A stretch of DNA of 54,782 bases, taken from Paenibacillus terrae. Its GTDB lineage: Bacteria; Bacillota; Bacilli; Paenibacillales; Paenibacillaceae. Position 1 is the first letter of the stretch, and each line of letters begins with the position of its first letter. The position numbers and the translations under genes are program-made. Location of the stretch: NCBI RefSeq assembly GCF_000943545.1, contig NZ_JTHP01000045.1, positions 1 to 54,782 of the forward strand, written 5' to 3'. The notes under the pieces were generated by a model, which saw only the letters and a list, made by a program, of their open reading frames with translations, did no database searches and was not told where the DNA came from. This document shows, piece by piece, positions 16,750 through 26,160 of the stretch.

Positions 16750-19086
16750 TTGAAGAATAGATGGTCCGGTTTCTTGGCGTTGGTCATCCTGATCTCAAGT
16801 TTTACATCATACGCAGGGTTTGCATCCGCAGCTGATCCGGTGCTTTCCAAGATTGTCCTTTCCTCTAACGAGGTAACTGTGCAGCAGGGAGATACGGCTG
16901 CGTTGACGGCTACGGCTATTTATGCCGATGGGACGACTTCAAATGTAACTGTAAGCACGGATTGGAAAAGTGATAATGCTGCTATTGCTACGGTATATAA
17001 CGGTACAGTTTCTGGTAAGGGCGAAGGGGATGCGACTGTGGTTGCTACCTATAAAGATAAGATACAATCGGTTCAGGTACATGTAACGAAAAAGGTTAAG
17101 GCGCTCACATCCAGTGTACAAAGCTTGAGCTTGCGTTCAAGCGGCACAGGACAGATCAATCTGACAGCGACTTACAGTGATAATACAACTGCTCAGGTTT
17201 CGGGCGATGCTACCTGGACCTCGGATAACCAGAAGGTAGCAACCGTAGTTAACGGATTGGTTACCGCTCAGGGAGCAGGTACAGCCAACATTAAGGCCGT
17301 ATACGGTCAACAAACCGTAACGATTGCTGTGCAGGTAGAACAGGTTAAACGTTTGGAAGTCAGTTCATCTGAGGTTTCCCTTTTGTTGAAGGATACCGAG
17401 AAGGTTAAGCTGACGGCAACATTCCCGGATGGAACGGTGCAGGATGTTACTGAGTCGGCAGACTGGAGTTCCAGCAATGCAGCCGTGGCAGATGTACTGA
17501 AAGGCACCATTACCGGCTATAGCGCGGGAAAGGCGACAATTACCGGTAAATACGGTACGATGTCTGCTACCATTTCAGTGGATGTGGATCAAACGAATAA
17601 GCTGAAAGCCAGCGAATCCAATATTTTTCTCCGTTTGGATGAATCCAAAAAAGTACAGGTTTCTGCGGTGTACCCGGATGGAACGGTAACGGATGTCTCG
17701 GATAAAGCTACATGGTCCACAAGCGATGAAAAAATTGCGACGGTGACCAAAGGAACGATTATGGCGATTGGAGCGGGTTCGGCTACGGTGACCGCGAAGT
17801 ATGGCGATAAGACGGTTTCGATTAAGGCAGACGTGGAAACGTCCAGATATCTGAATTTGAGCGAGGACAAGCTAAGCCTGAATGCCAAGGAATCCAAGAA
17901 GCTCAAGCTAACCGCGACGTACGTAACAGGTACGGAAGAAGATATCACGGATAAGGCAGAATGGAAATCCAGCAATGAAGATATTGCTTTTGTCAGCAAG
18001 GGTGAAGTGACGGGCTATAAAACAGGTGAGGCTACGATCACTGCTTCTTATGGCGGCAAAACAGTCACAGCGACGGTATCTGTGAATGTGCCTGGTGATC
18101 TGGCATTGTCCTCCAAAACGGCAACGATTGATATTAATGAGGACTATGTTGCGACTCTGACTGCTACCTATGCAGATGGTCGTAAGGAAGATGTTACACA
18201 GGATGCAGAATGGACTTCAAGTGCGGAAGATGTTGCTTCGGTATCCAAAGGTACAATTACAGGTAAAGCAGCGGGTAAGGCGGTTGTTACAGCCACTTAT
18301 AATGGCAAAAAGCTGACCATTAATGTACAAGTCGGTCTCGTAGACCGTTTGGAAACAGACACACGCGTGATTGCGCTTGGTGCCCAGGAAACGAAGCAGT
18401 TGAAAGTAACAGGCGTCAAGAGCGGCGGTACAAAAACAGATGTAACCAAGGATGCCACCTGGACGACCAGCAATGTGAAAGTGGTCGAGGTTAGCGAGGG
18501 TTTGATCAAAGCGAATGGCAGTGGTAAGGCTACTGTTACAGCTTCTTATGGCAAGCAAAGCATTACATTTACAGTAGAAGTGGATGTAGCGCAACAGATT
18601 GAGGCGGATGCTATCGCGTTATCGCTTAAATCAGGAGATCAAAAAACCATCGCAATTGTGGTCAAATCCAGTGACGGCAAAGAAAAGGATGTTACGGCCC
18701 AAGCCGAATGGAAAACGTTAAATTATAAGGTAGCTACAGTCAAAAAGGGCCAGGTTACCGCGGTAGGCTACGGTAAAACCAATATTCAAGCGAAGTTTGG
18801 CGGGAAATATATCACCGTACCGGTGGATGTCGATACGCTTAAATATTTGCAAACCGACGAAGTCTCGCTGAATTTGAAAGCAGGACAGGTAGCTAAGGTT
18901 ACGGCTACAGCTACGTATAAGGATGAGTCGGAGAAGGATGTATCCAAGCCGGCAGTCTGGTCCTCGTCCCGAATTATTGTTGCCACGGTCAAAGACGGCA
19001 GCATTAAGGCACAGGGTAAAGGTAAAGCTGTGATTACCGTGAAATATGCAGGGAAAACAACGAAGGTACAGGTGAACGTACAGTAA
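16750..19086 (+). CDS. secreted multi-domain bacterial Ig-like (Big_2) protein
   Basis: A 778-residue protein with a signal peptide (residues 1-27, ending FASAADP) and then about nine tandem Ig-like domains of 80-85 residues filling the rest. Each repeat has the pattern TATYxDGTxxDVT, then WxSSNxxVATVxxGxVTG, then GxATITAxYGxK. There is no enzymatic domain, LPXTG signal or membrane anchor, so it is released or held by non-covalent wall contacts. It starts with TTG at 16750 behind GGGAGGGAATTAGAT and ends at a strong terminator, so it is a single-gene unit. Its role is unknown; Ig-like arrays usually serve adhesion or carbohydrate contact. Confidence 0.85.
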   Translation: MKNRWSGFLALVILISSFTSYAGFASAADPVLSKIVLSSNEVTVQQGDTAALTATAIYADGTTSNVTVSTDWKSDNAAIATVYNGTVSGKGEGDATVVATYKDKIQSVQVHVTKKVKALTSSVQSLSLRSSGTGQINLTATYSDNTTAQVSGDATWTSDNQKVATVVNGLVTAQGAGTANIKAVYGQQTVTIAVQVEQVKRLEVSSSEVSLLLKDTEKVKLTATFPDGTVQDVTESADWSSSNAAVADVLKGTITGYSAGKATITGKYGTMSATISVDVDQTNKLKASESNIFLRLDESKKVQVSAVYPDGTVTDVSDKATWSTSDEKIATVTKGTIMAIGAGSATVTAKYGDKTVSIKADVETSRYLNLSEDKLSLNAKESKKLKLTATYVTGTEEDITDKAEWKSSNEDIAFVSKGEVTGYKTGEATITASYGGKTVTATVSVNVPGDLALSSKTATIDINEDYVATLTATYADGRKEDVTQDAEWTSSAEDVASVSKGTITGKAAGKAVVTATYNGKKLTINVQVGLVDRLETDTRVIALGAQETKQLKVTGVKSGGTKTDVTKDATWTTSNVKVVEVSEGLIKANGSGKATVTASYGKQSITFTVEVDVAQQIEADAIALSLKSGDQKTIAIVVKSSDGKEKDVTAQAEWKTLNYKVATVKKGQVTAVGYGKTNIQAKFGGKYITVPVDVDTLKYLQTDEVSLNLKAGQVAKVTATATYKDESEKDVSKPAVWSSSRIIVATVKDGSIKAQGKGKAVITVKYAGKTTKVQVNVQ

Positions 19087-19093
19087 GAAAAAT

Positions 19094-19133
19094 GAGCAAG
19101 CATACGTCTAAGGACGACATGCTTGCTCTTTTC
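19094..19133 (+). terminator. intrinsic terminator of the Ig-like gene
   Basis: GAGCAAGCAT pairs with ATGCTTGCTC around a 15-base loop, followed by TTTTCTTT. A second hairpin right after it (AGGCGACTG with CAGTCGCCT, 19140-19184) may act for the convergent serine dehydratase genes. Confidence 0.85.
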
Positions 19134-19190
19134 TTTATAAGGCGACTGTTCTCTCCCCATGTGTTATTTGGGGTGGCAGTCGCCTGAAAG

Positions 19191-20090
19191 CTATGACTTA
19201 TCCTTTTTGGCTGGTATGTTGCGCGTAAGCGACTCCGTCAGACGCTTGCCGGTCGGCGTTTGGGCCAGGCCGCCTTTGGCGGTCTCGCGGTGCTTGGATG
19301 GCATCGCGCTGCCGACTTCGAGCATCACGTCGATGACTTCGTCAGACGGGATGGCGCTGCGCACACCCGCCAGAGCCATATCCGCGGCGGCAAGCGCGGT
19401 CACGGCTCCCAGCCCGTTGCGCACGATGCACGGAATCTCCACGAGTCCGGCGACGGGGTCACAAATCAGGCCGAGCGTGTTCTTGAGCGCGAGGCCTACT
19501 GCATGGATGGCCTGCTCTGGCGTACCGCCACGCAGCTCGACCATGGCCCCTGCGGCCATCCCGATGGCTGAGCCAATCTCGGCCTGACAGCCTCCCTCCG
19601 CACCGGAGATGAAGGAATTGTTGGCGATCACGTAGCCAATCGCTCCAGCGGCGAACAGTCCGCGAACCATATGCTCGTCATCCCAGCCGAATCGCTCCTG
19701 CGCGCTGATGAACACGCCGGGGATGACCCCGCATGAGCCTGCGGTGGGCGTAGCGACAATGCGCCCCATAGACGCATTGACCTCCGACACGGAGAGGGCA
19801 TACGCCATGGCGAGTGCCGAGGCATCGCCAGAGCAGGTTTCTCCAGCACGTAAATATTCCGCCAAGCGTTTGCCGTCGCCGCCCGTCAATCCGCTGCGGG
19901 ATACCGTGTCCTGTGTTTGCCCGCGATGAACGGCTTCCTTCATGACTTCATAATAATCAGACATTTGGCGGAAGATTTCTTCCTCCGGTGTGTTCGTCTC
20001 TTGTACCTGTTCCTTGATCATCAGGCGCCCAATCGTAGTGGATTCCTCGGCGCACAAGGCACCTAATTCATGCAGATGGCTAAACCGCAT
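19191..20090 (-). CDS. sdaAA: L-serine dehydratase, alpha subunit
   Basis: A 299-residue subunit of the iron-sulfur L-serine dehydratase, which converts L-serine to pyruvate and ammonia in the cytosol. The conserved cysteines for the [4Fe-4S] cluster are visible in PTAGSCGVIPG, EGGCQAEIGSAIGMAAGA and LICDPVAGLVEIPC. The length equals that of B. subtilis SdaAA. Its start overlaps the end of sdaAB by 11 bases, so the two subunits are translationally coupled. Confidence 0.95.
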   Translation of the reverse strand: MRFSHLHELGALCAEESTTIGRLMIKEQVQETNTPEEEIFRQMSDYYEVMKEAVHRGQTQDTVSRSGLTGGDGKRLAEYLRAGETCSGDASALAMAYALSVSEVNASMGRIVATPTAGSCGVIPGVFISAQERFGWDDEHMVRGLFAAGAIGYVIANNSFISGAEGGCQAEIGSAIGMAAGAMVELRGGTPEQAIHAVGLALKNTLGLICDPVAGLVEIPCIVRNGLGAVTALAAADMALAGVRSAIPSDEVIDVMLEVGSAMPSKHRETAKGGLAQTPTGKRLTESLTRNIPAKKDKS

Positions 20091-20769
20091 CGGATTCAGC
20101 TCCTTTTTTCAAATTAATCATTTTGATTTCATACATATAAGGCAAAGCCCGCAGCTCGGCAATTAATTCAGCCGGAGCGGGGCTATCGGTTTCAATAGCA
20201 GTGAGCGCTTCGCCATCCCGGCCTTTGCGATCCACGTGCATGTAGGCAATGTTAATGTCAGCTGCGCCCAGCGCCGAAGTCACCGCGCCCAATGTTCCGG
20301 GCTTATCCGAGTGAAGAAGCACCAGCGTAGGCAGCTCTCCGGTCAGATTAACCCGGAATTCGTTGAGCTGCTGGACATGAATGTTTCCGCCGCCGATGGA
20401 GGAGCCTAGCAGCGTGCGCTGATCTTCACCCTTCCATAGCTCGAAGCGGACCGTGTTCGGATGAGGGGCGGGCAGTCCGCTGACAGCGAACTCTACTTCC
20501 ATCCCGGCCTGCTCTGCACATTGCTCGGCATCCGGAATCCGGTAGTCGTCTGTATCGTAATTCAGCAGTCCGGCAATGAGTGCCAGGTCTGTGCCGTGTC
20601 CCTTGTACGTATCGGCAAATGAGCCGTACAGCGTCATGCGGGCACGGTCAGGTTGCACACTGAGCCAGTGCCGGGCAACACGTGCGAGCCGCACTGCGCC
20701 TGCGGTATGCGAGCTGGAGGGTCCGGTCATAGCCGGACCAATAATGGAAAATACATCTTTGAAACGCAT
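20080..20769 (-). CDS. sdaAB: L-serine dehydratase, beta subunit
   Basis: A 229-residue subunit with the SDH beta domain (GPAMTGPSSSHTAGAVRLAR near the start) and a C-terminal ACT domain at about 155-225 (PTLVLLHSDKPGTLGAVTSA), the usual serine-binding regulatory fold. The ATG at 20769 was chosen because it has AGGGGGCC upstream and fits the family start MRFKDVFSIIGP. A tandem glycine riboswitch with its terminator lies upstream, so the operon should respond to glycine. Confidence 0.94.
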   Translation of the reverse strand: MRFKDVFSIIGPAMTGPSSSHTAGAVRLARVARHWLSVQPDRARMTLYGSFADTYKGHGTDLALIAGLLNYDTDDYRIPDAEQCAEQAGMEVEFAVSGLPAPHPNTVRFELWKGEDQRTLLGSSIGGGNIHVQQLNEFRVNLTGELPTLVLLHSDKPGTLGAVTSALGAADINIAYMHVDRKGRDGEALTAIETDSPAPAELIAELRALPYMYEIKMINLKKGAESDAV

Positions 20770-20863
20770 GGTGTGGCCCCCTGTATGTTTGAATACCATA
20801 GTATATGGTGCTGCCTCGTCTTGCGCGGGTGCGACGGTTTCTAATGCTGACGCAGCATGTAAG

Positions 20864-20909
20864 CACAAAAAAGGACAGGATAAGGAAATTTCCCTTATCT
20901 CTGTCCTCG
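20864..20909 (-). terminator. riboswitch-linked intrinsic terminator
   Basis: On the minus strand AGGACAG, AGATAAGG and their partners CCTTATC and CTGTCCT form a long hairpin followed by TTTTTT. It lies between the second glycine aptamer and sdaAB and is the likely expression platform. Confidence 0.85.
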
Positions 20910-20910
20910 T

Positions 20911-21092
20911 TACCTGAGAGTTTCGTGCGGGTGTATACCGCCTTACCCCTTGGGTGGCTTGCGCTCTCTCCAGAGTTGCGTCAGATGGCGATTCATGGAC
21001 CTGAGAGATTATCCGCCAGCCGGGTGCTGACGTCTTGCTCCTTCGGTGCTGCCGGGATGTGATTCCCGGACAGACTCTCCCGTCATCTTCAT
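20911..21092 (-). promoter_or_regulatory. tandem glycine riboswitch
   Basis: Two glycine aptamers in a row on the minus strand. The first has GGGAGAGTCTGTCCGGG, GCACCGAAGGAGCAAGACG and the closing ATCTCTCAGG (about 21090 to 21000). The second has TGGAGAGAGCGCAAG, CACCCAAGGGGTAAGG and ACTCTCAGG (about 20980 to 20911). A terminator hairpin follows directly. Glycine riboswitches of this layout usually switch genes on when glycine is plentiful. The downstream genes degrade serine, the product of glycine through serine hydroxymethyltransferase, so the logic is glycine overflow to pyruvate. Confidence 0.92.
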
Positions 21093-21305
21093 TCGCGTAT
21101 ACCGCTCAACAATTCCTCCTAAGCGTAATGTATGCCATGCCCGGTGTCAATCACAGGTTGGAATTTTACATAATCAGGAATCTTCTCGATAAAAAGGATT
21201 AAATTTTACATAATTATGGATGAAAACAGGAAGGAATTAGAAGGTTGATAGCTAATCTGATAGAGGACAAGCTAATCTATGGAATAATGGGAGGGACATT
21301 TACGT

Positions 21306-22883
21306 ATGGTAAAAGGTTTCCGGTTCACAGGTTCACGCTTAAAAGGAATGCTGCATCTGGCGGCAATCGTATCACTGCTGGTAGGACTCTTCGTTCCATT
21401 CGGCCAGGCCAAGGCAGAGGGCGCGTTGACAGTAGCGGAAGCGCTTCAGCGTCAAAGTAGCGGAGGTACGGTGACGGTAGAAGGCTACGTCGTCGGACAC
21501 GCCACCGGATCGAAAACGGCTAATTTCTCTGCCCCGTTTGCAAACGATTTTAACGTACTGATTGCGGATCAGGCGAGTGAACGCAATACATCTAATCTGT
21601 TAAATGTACAACTGACATCCGCGTATAGAGGACCATTCGGGCTGTCAGGCCATCCTGAGCTGATCGGCAGCAAAATTCGCGTGACGGGTGCGCTGGGTGC
21701 CTATAACAATTTTGGTGGAGTGAAAAGCCCAAGCGCTCTGGAACTGGTAAGCGGAAGCGAGCCTGGGAATCCTGGCGAACCTGATCCTGGTACTACATTG
21801 CCGGATGGAAAAGGCAAAAAAGTGCTGTTCGATAATACGCACGCACAGACAGCGGGAGCAGCGGATTGGGTTATAGATGGAGCCTTTTCCGATTTTGCCA
21901 GCGGACTGCGTAATGCTGGTTTTACCGTGGACCCGTTGAACCGTTCCATTCCTTTTACCTATGGCGAGCAGGCTATAACGTACGACAAGCTGCGTCCATA
22001 CGATGTGTTCATCATTGGTGAAGCCAATGTTGCCTTTAAGGCATCCGAGCAGGCCGCACTGGTGCAATATGTGAAGAATGGAGGCAGCATTTTCTTCATT
22101 TCTGACCACTATAACGCTGACCGGAACAAAAACCGTTGGGATTCCTCCGAGGTTATGAACGGCTACCGCCGTGGAGCCTATTCCAATCCGGCCAAAGGCA
22201 TGACTACAGAAGAAGCTGCATCACCAGCTATGCAGGGATTAACCAGTTCCGACTGGCTTGCAACGAACTTTGGCGTTCGTTTTCGCTACAATGCACTCGG
22301 TGACGTAAATGCGACCGATATCGTAGCGGCAGATCAATCCTTCGGCATTACGAAGGGTGTACGTTCGATTGCGATGCATGCTGGTTCTACATTGGCGATT
22401 ATTGATCCGACCAAGGCTAAAGGAATCGCTTATATTCCTACAGGCACGAAAAAATGGGGCAATGCCGTGGACCAGGGTGTCTATAACGGCGGGGGACGTG
22501 CTGAAGGACCTTATGCTGCTGTAGCCAAGGTAGGTCAGGGCAAGGCAGCGTTTATCGGTGATTCTTCGCCAGTTGAGGATGCTACGCCAAAATATGTGCG
22601 TGAGGAAAACGGACAGTCAAAGAAGACGTACGATGGCTTCAAGGAAGTCGACGATTCCACCTTCCTGGTACAGACGGTCCAATGGCTCGCATGGAAGCAG
22701 GACTACACGAAGCTGTCCGATGTGGCGGGCCTGACGCTGGACCAGCCAACACAGTTGCTGCCGTTCGAGGAGCCTGCGGCTTCTACAGAACCGCAGCCTG
22801 AGCCTTGGGCTGCTCCGGCAGCGGGCTACAAATGGTACGATCCAAGAACGTTCAAATCCGGCTCCTATGGAGCGGCTTCGTAA
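21306..22883 (+). CDS. secreted OB-fold plus amidotransferase-like protein
   Basis: A 525-residue exported protein; signal peptide at about 1-40 (HLAAIVSLLVGLFVPFGQAKA). An OB-fold domain of the DUF6359 type (about 42-145: LTVAEALQRQSSGGTVTVEG, GSKIRVTGALGAY) is joined by a Pro/Gly linker to a domain of about 300 residues with a class-I-amidotransferase-like fold (KVLFDNTHAQTAGAADWVID, YDVFIIGEANVAF, GGSIFFISDHYNADRN, GKAAFIGDSSPVED). In place of a catalytic cysteine I see serine and phenylalanine (IFFISD), so enzymatic activity is doubtful. Related OB folds occur in extracellular nucleases such as YhcR. It is a single gene between the glycine riboswitch and a strong terminator. Confidence 0.7.
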   Translation: MVKGFRFTGSRLKGMLHLAAIVSLLVGLFVPFGQAKAEGALTVAEALQRQSSGGTVTVEGYVVGHATGSKTANFSAPFANDFNVLIADQASERNTSNLLNVQLTSAYRGPFGLSGHPELIGSKIRVTGALGAYNNFGGVKSPSALELVSGSEPGNPGEPDPGTTLPDGKGKKVLFDNTHAQTAGAADWVIDGAFSDFASGLRNAGFTVDPLNRSIPFTYGEQAITYDKLRPYDVFIIGEANVAFKASEQAALVQYVKNGGSIFFISDHYNADRNKNRWDSSEVMNGYRRGAYSNPAKGMTTEEAASPAMQGLTSSDWLATNFGVRFRYNALGDVNATDIVAADQSFGITKGVRSIAMHAGSTLAIIDPTKAKGIAYIPTGTKKWGNAVDQGVYNGGGRAEGPYAAVAKVGQGKAAFIGDSSPVEDATPKYVREENGQSKKTYDGFKEVDDSTFLVQTVQWLAWKQDYTKLSDVAGLTLDQPTQLLPFEEPAASTEPQPEPWAAPAAGYKWYDPRTFKSGSYGAAS

Positions 22884-22918
22884 CCAGCGAAGAGAGTACA
22901 ATTTGAGCTGGACCAGCC

Positions 22919-22967
22919 AGTCGCTTGATCCCTTTAAGGGGGTCAGGCGACTTTTTTTGTGCTGAAA
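22919..22967 (+). terminator. intrinsic terminator
   Basis: AGTCGC-TGA-CCC pairs with GGG-GTCA-GGCGACT, followed by TTTTTTT. It ends the secreted OB-fold protein gene. Confidence 0.88.
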
Positions 22968-23207
22968 ATTAACCTGTGGTTGGTTATTTCATTACATTTT
23001 GTGCCAGAAAGGTCGCGCTACTGCTGAATCATTGGTTTTTTCAATGATCGTGATAGTCTATTCTTAATTGATATATCCATATACTGGTGATAGGATAAGT
23101 TCAAATTATTCCGACTAAAACGGTGTGTAATGTTCATGAGAGGTTTAACATCAAGCGTGGCGCGCATAAGCAGGACAAGGCCATGGAGAATGGAGGAAGC
23201 ATATACA
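22968..23207 (+). other. intergenic leader of the oligopeptide operon
   Basis: About 240 bases without a convincing gene. The short minus-strand reading frame here has no ribosome binding site or family features. The region should hold the promoter of the peptide transporter operon, but I could not pick a clear -35/-10 pair. Confidence 0.4.
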
Positions 23208-24239
23208 TTGAGTAGCGAGTCGGTGTTGGAGATCAAAGGGTTAACGGTATCTTTTCGCATTAAGGATGAATATTACCCCGCAGTCGACCATCTGGATCTG
23301 ACGGTCAATCCCAATGAAGTGCTGGCTGTGGTCGGAGAGTCCGGATGCGGCAAAAGCGCGTTGGCGCTTTCGATAGCACAACTGCACGATCTGGAGCGTA
23401 CCCGCGTGCAGGGACAGATTCTTTTTAAAGGCACGGATCTGAATCGTCTCTCCACAGGGCAAATAAACAAAATCCGTGGAGCAGGCATCGGCATGATTTT
23501 TCAGGACCCGCTGACCGCGCTGAATCCGCTAATGAGCATTGGTAAGCAAATTGAGGAAAACCTTGATTATCATACGGCCCTCTCTACGAAGCAGAAAAAG
23601 GCACGTGTGTTGGAATTGCTGGAGAGTGTGGATATTCCGAATCCCGTACGTGTATACGACCAGTATCCGCATGAGCTGTCAGGGGGGATGCGGCAGCGTG
23701 TGATGATCGCGATTGCCATCGCTTGTCGTCCTGCCCTCATTATTGCAGACGAGCCGACTACAGCGCTCGATGTAACCATTCAATCTCAAATTCTCGACTT
23801 GCTCAAGCAGCTTCAACAGGAGACTGGAAGCGGCATTATCCTGATTACGCACGATCTTGGCGTTGTGGCAGAGGTGGCGGACCGCGTGGTGGTCATGTAT
23901 GCCGGAGAAATCGTGGAAAGCGCCAATGTTTTTGAATTGTTCCGACAGCCGCAACATCCGTATACGCGCTCTTTGCTTGCATCCATGCCGGGATCGGATA
24001 CCAAGGGAGAACCGTTGCACGTCATCGGAGGAATCGTCCCTTCCTTGCAGAATATTCCCCGCAATAGCTGCCGCTTTGCTCCACGTATCCCCTGGATTCA
24101 GCATGAGGCGCATGAGGATCATCCCCATTTAAGTGAGGTTTCTCCCGGGCATTGGGTCCGCTGTACATGTTATCATCATTTTCATTTTGAAGACGAGGCA
24201 AAGGGGGAAGCTGCTCATGGCACTGCTGGAGCTAAATGA
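23208..24239 (+). CDS. oligopeptide ABC transporter ATPase (DppD/OppD type)
   Basis: ATPase of 343 residues from TTG at 23208, selected because GGAGGAAG lies at good distance; an ATG 18 bases earlier is in frame but overlaps that site. Walker A is GESGCGKSA, the signature LSGGMRQR, Walker B ALIIADEPTTALD, and the H-loop ILITHDLG. The C-terminal oligopeptide-type extension (PQHPYTRSLLASMP and a cysteine-containing tail, CRFAPRIPW) is present. It is the first of five genes for an Opp/Dpp importer and overlaps the next ATPase gene by 23 bases. Confidence 0.93.
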   Translation: MSSESVLEIKGLTVSFRIKDEYYPAVDHLDLTVNPNEVLAVVGESGCGKSALALSIAQLHDLERTRVQGQILFKGTDLNRLSTGQINKIRGAGIGMIFQDPLTALNPLMSIGKQIEENLDYHTALSTKQKKARVLELLESVDIPNPVRVYDQYPHELSGGMRQRVMIAIAIACRPALIIADEPTTALDVTIQSQILDLLKQLQQETGSGIILITHDLGVVAEVADRVVVMYAGEIVESANVFELFRQPQHPYTRSLLASMPGSDTKGEPLHVIGGIVPSLQNIPRNSCRFAPRIPWIQHEAHEDHPHLSEVSPGHWVRCTCYHHFHFEDEAKGEAAHGTAGAK

Positions 24240-25143
24240 TCTGAGAGTCCATTATCCGGTGCGCGGTGGTTTCTTCCAGCGTGTGGTCGATCAGGTAAAA
24301 GCGGTGGATGGTGTGTCCATCAGCATTGAGGCGGGTCAGACGTACGGGCTGGTTGGAGAATCCGGCTGCGGAAAAACGACTACAGGAAGGACGATCATCG
24401 GTCTAAATAAGCTGACGAGCGGACAGATTCTTTTTAAGGGAAAGGACCTTGCGGCTCTGAGCCGTAACAACCGCCATCCGCTGCGGAGAGATATTCAGAT
24501 GATCTTTCAGGACCCGTATTCCTCGCTCAATCCGCGTAAGCGTGTGCTGGATGTCATCGCCGAGCCGTTGCGGAATTTTGAAAGGCTGAGTAGTGAGGAG
24601 GAACGCCGAAAAGTTCAGACGCTACTGGAAAAGGTCGGCTTGAACGCCGATGCGGCCTACAAATATCCGCATGAATTTTCCGGGGGACAGCGGCAGCGGA
24701 TCGGCATTGCACGTGCGCTCACGTTGAATCCAAAGCTGATCATTGCCGATGAGCCGGTATCAGCGCTGGATGTGTCCGTTCAGGCACAGGTGCTTAATTT
24801 TATGAAGGATGTGCAGCGGGAATTTAATTTGACGTATTTGTTCATCAGCCACGATCTCGGTATCATCCGCCATATGTGCGACCAAATCGGGATTATGTAC
24901 CGGGGGCGTCTGGTGGAGCAGGGAAGCGAGCAGGATATTTATGAGCATCCACAGCACTTGTATACCCAAAGGCTCATTGCGACCATTCCGAATATAGATC
25001 CTGCTAAACGGCTGGAAAATGCTCAAAAAAGGCGAACGCTGTTGTCCTCCTACAAAACAGAGCTGCCCAAACATTTGGACGAGAACGGCAAGCCGTTTGT
25101 GCTAAAAGCGGTAAGCCCGTCCCATCAAGTCGCTTTACCATAA
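24217..25143 (+). CDS. oligopeptide ABC transporter ATPase (DppF/OppF type)
   Basis: ATPase of 308 residues from the ATG at 24217 (AAAGGGGGAAGCTGCTC upstream). Walker A is GESGCGKTTT, the signature FSGGQRQRIGIARAL, Walker B LIIADEPVSALD, H-loop LFISHDLG, with the oligopeptide-type C-terminus (HPQHLYTQRLIATIPNI). It pairs with the preceding ATPase at the membrane pore. Confidence 0.94.
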   Translation: MALLELNDLRVHYPVRGGFFQRVVDQVKAVDGVSISIEAGQTYGLVGESGCGKTTTGRTIIGLNKLTSGQILFKGKDLAALSRNNRHPLRRDIQMIFQDPYSSLNPRKRVLDVIAEPLRNFERLSSEEERRKVQTLLEKVGLNADAAYKYPHEFSGGQRQRIGIARALTLNPKLIIADEPVSALDVSVQAQVLNFMKDVQREFNLTYLFISHDLGIIRHMCDQIGIMYRGRLVEQGSEQDIYEHPQHLYTQRLIATIPNIDPAKRLENAQKRRTLLSSYKTELPKHLDENGKPFVLKAVSPSHQVALP

Positions 25144-25157
25144 AGGGGGGACGAAAT

Positions 25158-26126
25158 ATGTGGAAATTTACACTGCGTCGGCTGCTGATCATGATCCCTC
25201 AGCTGCTTGCTTTGAGCATACTTATCTTTTTTCTGGCAAAGGCCATGCCGGGGGATGCCCTGACAGGACTCATAACCTCGACACCCAATCTGAATCCGGC
25301 GGCGCTGGAGGAGCAACGGCAAAGGCTGGGGCTGAATGATCCGGTGTGGGTACAATATGGCAACTGGCTTGCCCAATTGGCTCATGGGGATTTGGGAAAA
25401 TCTTATGTACATAAAATCGGCGTCACCGATCTGATCGGTAGCCGTCTGGGGAACACGTTCTTTTTGGGCGTGGTGATCCTGATCTTGACGTATCTGATCG
25501 CGATTCCGCTTGGCGTACTCAGTGGACGTTATCAGCATAGCCCGCTGGACAAAACCGTGGTTGGCTATACCTATCTCAGCTTTGCGACCCCCTTATTCAT
25601 ACTCGCGTTGCTGCTGCTGTACGTGTTCGGCTTCAGGCTCGGCTGGTTTCCGACCAGCGGCAGTGTGGATGTGGGCGTGGAGCCGGGAACCTCGGCATAT
25701 TACATCAACAAGGCTTACCATCTCATATTGCCAGCGGTTACAGGAGCATTGCTCAGTACAACAGCCACGATTCAGTATTTGCGCAATGAGGTCATCGACA
25801 CACGGTTAAAGGATTTTGTGAAAACAGCGCGCTCCAAAGGGGTACCCGAGGGGAAAATCTATTCCCGTCATATTTTCAAAAATTCGCTGCTGCCGATTGC
25901 CGCCTTTTTGGGCTATGACCTGACGGGAGTGATTGCGGGCAACATTTTCCTTGAATCCATCTTTGGGTATCCGGGGCTGGGGCAGCTATTTCTCCAGTCT
26001 ATCACCCAACGTGATTTTTCAGTCGTGACCGCGCTGGTGATGATTTCCGGCTTCCTGGCATTATTGGGGACCCTTTTGTCTGATGTCATCCTGAGCAAGG
26101 TCGATCCCCGCATTCGGATCGAATAA
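25158..26126 (+). CDS. oligopeptide ABC transporter permease (DppB/OppB type)
   Basis: A 322-residue membrane protein with about six segments and the DppB N-terminus (WKFTLRRLLIMIPQLLALSI). The permease loop is visible around KDFVKTARSKGVPEGKIYSR and a conserved C-terminal part reads ESIFGYPGLGQLFLQSITQR. It lies 14 bases after the ATPase gene behind AAGGGGGGACG. Confidence 0.94.
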   Translation: MWKFTLRRLLIMIPQLLALSILIFFLAKAMPGDALTGLITSTPNLNPAALEEQRQRLGLNDPVWVQYGNWLAQLAHGDLGKSYVHKIGVTDLIGSRLGNTFFLGVVILILTYLIAIPLGVLSGRYQHSPLDKTVVGYTYLSFATPLFILALLLLYVFGFRLGWFPTSGSVDVGVEPGTSAYYINKAYHLILPAVTGALLSTTATIQYLRNEVIDTRLKDFVKTARSKGVPEGKIYSRHIFKNSLLPIAAFLGYDLTGVIAGNIFLESIFGYPGLGQLFLQSITQRDFSVVTALVMISGFLALLGTLLSDVILSKVDPRIRIE

Positions 26127-26160
26127 CGAACAACTTCAGAAGGAAGGGGAGGGATGTAAG

